Assembly (NCBI RefSeq): GCF_000001735.4
Contig: NC_003076.8
Location: 5,022,001-5,086,000 of the forward strand
DNA: 64,000 nucleotides
Direction of reading: 5' to 3'
DNA from: Arabidopsis thaliana
Taxonomy: Eukaryota > Streptophyta > Magnoliopsida > Brassicales > Brassicaceae
Part shown: positions 57,579 through 64,000 of the stretch, one piece after another
Layout of the letters: the number at the start of each line of letters is the position of its first letter
How positions within the stretch are numbered: the first letter of the stretch is position 1
Made by a program: the position numbers and the translations under genes
Notes under the pieces: generated by a model
Databases searched by the model: none
Seen by the model: the letters and a program-made list of their open reading frames with translations, nothing else
Told to the model about the DNA's origin: nothing

Positions 57579-59929
57579 ATGACGACGATTGTTCCCACCT
57601 CCGAAGAAGATCCTTACCTCGCCATTGTTCGTTTCACTTCCCAGCTTGCCTGGGCTGATGCTGGTCCCGAGGTCGGTACCAACCTCTGTTCTCAATCATC
57701 GACTAGTGAATACGATTGTCTATTTCGAAAGTTGCTACATTTCGTTATTGGAATTTATGAGCAATTTCTGGGTATCTTTGTCTTTATGCGACCTTAATTT
57801 GGGAATCACTGATTGTTGAGGCGTTGTGTTGATAAAAATGAAGTCTGAATTGAGCAATTTAGTGTTTTAGCTACCATGTGTCTATTGCAATCTCACTTGA
57901 TCTGATTGTTTTAATAAAAATTGCCTCACTATGGAATTGTTTAGTTGATTATGATTTCTTTTGCTTATTAGGTCGCAGAGCCTGAAGTTTCCAGGCTATG
58001 TAAGGAAGCAGAGGAGTCTATAATAAATGGGAAGTGGCTGGATTTGGCAACGTTGATGGTAACTTCAGCTGACTTGGTATCAGCCAAAATCTCTGAGAAA
58101 GGTCTGTTTTTTTGTGTGTGCAGGTCTATATGTTTGTTAGTCCTTTTTAACCATAAATAATATCTCTTTAATTTTGATGGTGTTTGCCTCTTATTAGATC
58201 TTGAGTGTACCTACACCATCATTTGCAACCTTGTCAAGAATGCGAACAGTCCTGAGGAAGTCCTTGAAATGGTGAAAGCTATAGCTGCTAAGGTTATTCA
58301 ACAACCAAACGACAAAGCTTCATTGCGTTTGAAGATGTATGATCGTGTGACTCTTTGAGCTAATCTCTCTTAGGAGTCTTTGAGCATCTATTTTAATGTT
58401 TCATTTTTGTGTTATGTGTTTCTCATCTGTTGCTTGTCTCTGTGCAGCCTCTTCAATCTATATAATCTGGTAGACCACCCAAATGCTCGTTTTCAAGTAT
58501 ACATGAAAGCTCTGGAACTGGCTGTAAACGGGAAGGTTACCGAGTATATTGTACCTTCCTTTAAGAAGATTGACAGCTTCTTGAAAGAGTGGAACATTGA
58601 CATCAAAGATCAGCGGGAACTATTTCTTGCTATTGCTAAAGTGCTTAGAGAAAATAAAAGGTACTGCAACAATGTTTGTTTCTTCTTTTTCCTTTTTTTA
58701 AGGTATACCAATGTCCTCATGGGATTTTTAATCAATATTTCAGTTTTGCGAAAGAATCCCTCCAGTTTGTGACAAATTATTTGGCAACTTTCTCCAATGA
58801 AGATACCCAAGTCCTGAGTGAAGCCAAGGAGGAAGCTGTACGAGCAGTTATTGAATTTGTCAAGGCTCCCAGTATATTTCAGGTATCCTAATTCATAAAT
58901 CATTCATTCAAATGCGTAAGATTTTTGCACGTTGACTTGTTACTGTCATTGTAGCTTGTAAGTGTTAACTACTGCGCCTTTTGTTCAGTGAGGTCTTTTA
59001 CTGGAATTACATCCCTGACTTTTGTATTTTGAATTGCAGTGTGATTTATTAGACCATCCAGCTGTCGCACAGTTGGAGAAGGATCCTAACAATGCACCAG
59101 TTTACCAGCTACTGAAGATTTTTCTTACTCAGAGGCTAGATGCATACATGGAATTCCAAAATGCGAATTCAGGATTTCTGCAAACATACGGTACTGTTCT
59201 TATCCCTTTACCGCTTGACATGATCCTCAGATGAATCGAATCCTTCATTCTTTAGTGAACCCATAATAAGCCATAGACGGTATCTGCAGGACTTGTCGAG
59301 GAAGACTGTGTAGCAAAGATGAGGTTGTTGTCCCTAGTTGATTTGGCCTCAGATGATTCTGGCAAAATACCGTATGCCTCGATCAAGAACACCCTACAGG
59401 TTAGCTTCTTTTCTACGAACAATACATTAAATGTTGATAACCTTTTTTGCGTTGCTTTCTCAGACTCATCGAATTTGTCGGGGGTGCAGGTAAATGACGA
59501 GGAGGTTGAATTGTGGGTGGTTAAGGCAATAACTGCAAAATTGGTTGCTTGTAAGATGGATCAGATGAACCAAGTTGTAATTGTCAGGCAAGTTTCTAAT
59601 CTACTTCTATTTCGATTTATATGTGTAAATCCAAAGTCACACATTCTCGTACTTCATATCTGTTCATGTATCAGCCGCTGTGCCGAGCGTGAATTTGGAC
59701 AAAAGCAATGGCAGTCTCTTCGAACAAAGCTAGCAGCTTGGCGGGTAAAATATAAAACCAAAATTTGAAAATCCTGCGATATTGAAAATTCGTTGTAATA
59801 ACAAGATGTTTCTTGTTCGGGTATGTGCAGGACAATGTTAGGAATGTAATCAGCACGATCGAATCGAATAAGGCAACAGAGGAAGGTACTCAGACATCAT
59901 CAGCAGCTCAGGGATTGACTGTCCGTTGA
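57579..59929 (+). CDS. PCI-domain protein, eukaryotic translation initiation factor 3 subunit m
   Basis: Ten exons (57579-57671, 57972-58101, 58198-58336, 58448-58660, 58744-58882, 59040-59190, 59290-59399, 59490-59587, 59675-59744, 59831-59929) give 413 residues. The N-terminal half is helical (PEVSRLCKEAEESIINGKW; FNLYNLVDHPNARFQVYMKA). The PCI winged-helix region follows at ~240-375: LLKIFLTQRLDAYMEF, then MRLLSLVDLASDDSGKIPY, VELWVVKAITAKLVACKMDQ and VVIVSRCAEREFG. The VSRC/R-F end of the PCI domain matches eIF3m rather than proteasome or CSN7 subunits, so a role in the eIF3 complex in the cytosol is likely. Intron 8 appears to be of the GC-AG type (CAG|GCAAGT at 59588). The C-terminal 30 residues are Ser/Thr-rich and variable. 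Confidence 0.9.
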
Positions 59930-60464
59930 AATATATCTCTGAAGAAGAAGCTTCTCAATCTAAAGAGTGATCTGATATTGTCATCTCAAAAGCTTTATTG
60001 AATTCTTTGCAGAGTTCTTTTGACCGTTGGATCTTTTTGATTCCGGCCTTCTTCTTTGTGTTGGCCTCTTTTTGTCCCTTAAATTTATGCGGAGACTTGC
60101 GATACATTGTTTAGATAAATTTATCACCAATGCATGAATATTGGGAGTGGCTAATAACAGCTGGCGCAAAATCATTGGATTAAAAAATAAGAGCTTTGTT
60201 TTAGTAGTCGAGTATAAAATAGTGGATTCAAATTACCCCAGTCGTGTTCGTTTCTTTTCTTTGCTTTCAATAAATGTCACAACTCCGCTCTAGTTATTCG
60301 TCAATTCCTCTTTGATTCGCGTCAGAAAGCTCTCGAATTGGCGTCGTCGATCGTATCACAATTTCAATATTGAATCTCGTGTTGGCTTCAGATTTCTTGT
60401 TTCGATTAGAAAATTGAAGTTTTTTTGGTATTGATCGATCGGTTCTCTAGGGTTTGGGATAAGT
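59930..60464. other. eIF3m 3' flank and F-box gene promoter
   Basis: No gene seen. The right part (60300-60464) is pyrimidine-rich leader of the F-box gene. Confidence 0.4.
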
Positions 60465-61991
60465 ATGGATAGATTCAGCAATTTACCAGACGATGTTATT
60501 TACCACATCGTTTCTTTTCTTTCGGCAAAGGAGGCTACGTGCTTAAAGTTTGTCTCCAAGAACTTTCAGAATTTGGTTACTATCAAACGAAACGTTGTTT
60601 TCCATCATTGGGAAAGTTTCAAGAATTTTGTTGATGGATTATTAGCTGAACCTGCCAGTTACCGTATAAAGAGATTCTCTCTGAAATTGGTGTCTATGGA
60701 TTTTGCTCAGTATAATATTGTCAACGATTGTCTTTGCAATGTGTTGAAGCGAGGTGTCTTGGATCTTGAGCTCGACATTAACGTCAAAGAAGATTACATA
60801 CTTCCTTCTGATGTCTTCACTTGCAAGACAGTTGTTAGACTGAAACTAGGGTGTGGTTTTGTTATTGACATTCTCCCTAAGAATGCTTTGCTTCCAGCTC
60901 TTAAGACTCTCATTCTTGATTCAGTTCGGTTCTACGCCAGTGATGGTTGTGCGTTCACAAGGCTTCTCTCTGCTTCCCCTGTGCTTGAAGAGTTAGTTAT
61001 AGATCGTCTCAACTGGGAACATTGGAAAGGTTCTCGCTTTGTGTCTAGTCCGACTCTTAAGAGACTTACTCTTCGGCGTAAAGAATGGGAACCCGAACCT
61101 GAAACTTGGACTGATTTTGAGAGCGTTAGTTTTGATACTCCGAGTCTTGCTTACTTAAAATACAAAGATGTTATTCCATATGGGTATCCAATTGTTAATC
61201 TCAACTCCATTGTTGAAGCTAGGCTCACTCTTCCTAGGGAAGTAGAGTACGACTATTGGCTTAACAGATCTGCTGATCCTTCGAATTTGATTAGAGGGCT
61301 AAAAAATGTTGAGATTCTGAGCATCAAGGTTCTTCATACGATGGACGTAAGTGTTCTTGATATGTATGTGCAGCTTAAAAAATAAAAGAGCATGAGGATA
61401 AGTTGTATCTAGGAACCATTGAGATTGCCGACTAATTTGTTTATCTTTTCTGTTCCAGCTGTTATTTTATAACTTCAAGGAAGCAGTCCCAGTGTTTGAA
61501 AACTTGATTCATTTGTCGGTTACCAGTGAAGCAGATTTCTGTTGGGATCCTCTGCAAATTCTGCTTGAGAAATCTCCAAATCTAAAGACTCTCACCATTG
61601 AGGTATGACCAAAAGTTCATTGGACAGACTAAAGAACTCATATAGAGTCAGATATACTTGTCAAGTATCTCAAAAATTTTCATGTCTTTTTCAGGGTCCC
61701 TTGCACTATAATTTTTATGAAAAACTGGATTTGGAAGCTGTTTGCGAATGTTTGTTGGGGTATTCTTTCCTGTTGTCCTGCCCTATTAAGGTCCTCAAGA
61801 TAACCGAGTTCGTAGGAGATATCGGAGAGATAGTGCAAATGAAACATGTCTTGGGGAAATTGCCGTGTCTTGAGCTGTTGGAAGTTCATGTTCAGGCAAG
61901 AAGAGATGACAAAAAGCTGCAGATCATGGCGGATCTCTTAATGCTTCCCAGAACTTCATCCAAATGCAAGGTCAAGGTCCATTTCTCTTGA
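60465..61991 (+). CDS. F-box/LRR/FBD protein
   Basis: Substrate-recognition subunit of an SCF-type E3 ubiquitin ligase by family. Three exons (60465-61346, 61459-61602, 61695-61991) give 440 residues. F-box at residues ~4-42 (RFSNLPDDVIYHIVSFLSAK ... CLKFVSKNF). The middle has plant-type leucine-rich repeats (VLDLELDINV; TVVRLKLGCG; ALKTLILDSV; VLEELVIDRL; TLKRLTLRR). The end carries an FBD-type motif (VQMKHVLGKLPCLELLEVHV), with the last residues KCKVKVHFS. Such genes form large, fast-evolving families in Arabidopsis and most have no known target. Reading frame and splice sites are intact. Confidence 0.92.
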
Positions 61992-62841
61992 GAAAACTAT
62001 GAACAAACTCTATTCTTTTGCCTCAACATGAACTTCCATATCTGATGAGAGAGTAACAAAAGTGCTTTACTTTTGTTGACAACATGAGAACTGGTTTGTT
62101 TTGTATATTTTCATATCTGATATTGTTGAATCGAACACAGATTGGTTTTTTCTTTTGTTATCTTTAACTAGTCATGTCGTTTTTTCTTGCCTAAAACGAG
62201 AGTTTGTAAGAGAGAGGCTAATCTACATTAGTTCTATTATTGCCAAGAATGAAAGAGAGAATTTATCAAATACGTTAAGCAAACACAGAACCTCGTTTGT
62301 TTTCTTTACATTGATGAACTATATAAATCTTTAGAGATATGTTAATTTAAATCTCCTTTTAATTTCTGGGAACAATTTTATAGAAAACAGGAAAGCTTAG
62401 GAAGATGGTAAGCTAAGTTGGGAGATATGTTTGTGTCAGAAGTTGACTCATGGCCAGTCCCCACTTTTTCTTTATATCTTCAACCCCAAGTTACTTTCTC
62501 ACTTCTCATCTCTGAATCATTAGGGTTTTCGTTTCTTTACCAACAAAAGATAGTTGAGATGTTGTATTCGGACGAGAACACGTCAGTTTCTAAGGTGTTC
62601 TATTATCAATCACTACCATAAACATTGCTTAAAGTTATGGGAAACAAGAAAGAATAAATTTGGAGAATGCAACAACAAGTAGGTGAAAGCCCATCTTCAG
62701 ACCAAAAAGACTCATCAATAATCTGTAAAAAACTTATGTTTTAAATCCCATAAACACATCAATTCAAATTCCTGAAGAAGAAAAAGCCTGAGGTTAAACA
62801 CTGCACCTGGGAATCAATTTCCTTAAATCTTTACTCAAAAG
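61992..62841. other. F-box gene 3' flank and COBL4 promoter
   Basis: No gene is supported; short frames here lack coding character. The ~200 bases before 62842 should hold the COBL4 promoter and leader; no clear TATA box was found. Confidence 0.4.
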
Positions 62842-64000
62842 ATGAGGCTCCTCTTCAGCTTCTGCTTCTTCTTCTTCATGATCATCTTTACCGCAAGTGA
62901 GTCCTGTATATTCATTTTTGCCCGCACATTAACTTACTTTTCTTACTCTCTGATTTTCTTTTTTTCACAGCTGCTTATGATCCATTAGATCCTAGTGGTA
63001 ACATTACAATCAAATGGGATATTATGTCCTGGACGGCAGATGGCTATGTGGTAAGAATCCTCTGCACTTGTGCGTGAGTGTATATATGCTTGAAACTGGC
63101 ACAAACTCTCATCATCTCTATACATTCTGTGCATTTGCAGGCTACGGTAACTATGAACAACTTCCAAATCTACCGGCACATACAAAACCCTGGTTGGACA
63201 TTAGGTTGGACATGGGCAAAGAAAGAGGTGATTTGGTCAATGGTTGGTGCACAAACAACAGAACAAGGAGACTGTTCCAAGTTTAAGGGAAATGTACCTC
63301 ATTGCTGTAAGAAAACCCCTACAGTTGTTGATCTCTTGCCAGGTGTGCCTTATAATCAACAGTTCTCAAACTGTTGCAAAGGAGGTGTAATTGGAGCTTG
63401 GGGTCAAGATCCATCAGCCGCTGTATCCCAGTTTCAGGTTAGTGCTGGTTTAGCTGGAACTACAAACAAGACTGTCAAGCTTCCTAAGAACTTCACTTTG
63501 CTTGGTCCCGGCCCTGGTTACACTTGCGGTCCTGCCAAAATCGTGCCCTCTACCGTTTTTCTCACAACTGACAAACGGCGAAAAACACAAGCTTTGAGTA
63601 AGCAATCAATCAAAAACCTTAACTTGTTCCATCATCGAAATCTAAACATCAATTTCAAACTTATGTTTCTGCAGTGACATGGAATGTTACCTGCACATAC
63701 TCACAGTTTTTAGCAAGAAAGCATCCAAGCTGTTGTGTCTCCTTCTCTTCTTTCTACAACGACACCATAACTCCTTGCCCGTCTTGTGCCTGTGGCTGCG
63801 AGAACAAAAAGAGCTGCGTCAAGTGAGTAACAAATCATTGAAATCCAAACTCTTTCTTAGATATCCTCTGAAAAAATATCAATATGAATGTTTTCTTGCA
63901 GGGCTGATTCTAAGATTCTAACCAAGAAAGGTCTCAACACACCAAAAAAGGACAACACTCCTTTGTTGCAATGCACACATCACATGTGCCCTGTTAGAGT
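62842..64000 (+). CDS. COBL4: COBRA-like protein 4 (partial, 3' part outside window)
   Basis: Extracellular, normally GPI-anchored protein needed for cellulose deposition in secondary walls (irregular xylem 6). Exons in the window: 62842-62896, 62971-63050, 63141-63597, 63675-63822, 63902-64000 and beyond, giving 279 residues so far. A signal peptide (MRLLFSFCFFFFMIIFTAT) is followed by the mature start AYDPLDPSGNITIKWDI, the conserved COBRA start. Then come the aromatic patch GWTLGWTWAKKEVIWSMVGA, the cysteine pairs PHCCKK and SNCCKGG, and the COBRA motif CCVSFSSFYNDTITPCPSC followed by ACGC. The C-terminal half and GPI signal lie past the window edge. COBL4 rather than another COBRA gene is chosen from sequence start and remembered gene order. 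Confidence 0.93.

Overview
The window is plant nuclear DNA. It shows many short AT-rich introns with GT-AG borders, plant-only gene families (GAUT, SPIRAL1-like, LONGIFOLIA, COBRA-like, BCCP) and AT-rich intergenic DNA. The identity and order of the genes (GAUT14, a C2H2 zinc finger, UGD3, an ankyrin protein, a TPX2-family protein, RPS19, BCCP2, SCC2, a WDR12 homologue, a TAF8-like protein, LNG1, SP1L4, eIF3m, an F-box protein, COBL4/IRX6) match what I remember of Arabidopsis thaliana chromosome 5, around At5g15470 to At5g15630. That assignment is from memory and was not checked against a database. Exon structures were worked out by hand from splice signals and reading-frame continuity.

Layout. 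1-2.2 kb: 5' part of GAUT14 (-), cut by the window edge. 4-5.2 kb: C2H2 protein (-). 5.9-8.2 kb: UGD3 (-) with a leader intron. 9.8-11.4 kb: ankyrin/PGG membrane protein (-). 12.1-14.6 kb: TPX2-family protein (+). 15.2-16.1 kb: RPS19 (-), divergent from BCCP2 (+) at 17-18.4 kb. 18.4-25.9 kb: no recognisable protein gene, but a retroelement remnant and a complex nested array of non-coding tandem repeats, possibly inside a spliced minus-strand RNA. 25.9-35.4 kb: 28-exon SCC2 (-). 36.2-36.6 kb: a hairpin and an expansin pseudogene fragment. 37-40 kb: WDR12/PEIP2 (-). 40.4-41.6 kb: a Helitron with an internal duplication. 42-42.9 kb: protein of unknown family (+). 44.9-46 kb: TAF8-like (+). 46.5-49.9 kb: LNG1 (-). 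49.9-56.4 kb: gene-poor AT-rich DNA. 56.4 kb onward, all (+): SP1L4, eIF3m, F-box/FBD protein and the 5' part of COBL4.

These are independent nuclear genes, not an operon, but themes recur. Cell wall: GAUT14 (pectin), UGD3 (UDP-glucuronate for pectin and hemicellulose), COBL4 (secondary-wall cellulose) and the expansin relic. Microtubules and cell shape: TPX2-family, LNG1, SP1L4. Ribosome and translation: RPS19, WDR12 homologue, eIF3m. The first two of these share a telo-box plus site II promoter layout.

The least explained part is 19.9-25 kb. It holds a ~950-bp higher-order duplication, a 275/325-bp repeat with a nested 50-bp subrepeat in variable copy number, short motifs that occur in opposite orientation in the two halves, and a series of well-formed splice sites and a TATA box on the minus strand, with no long open frame.
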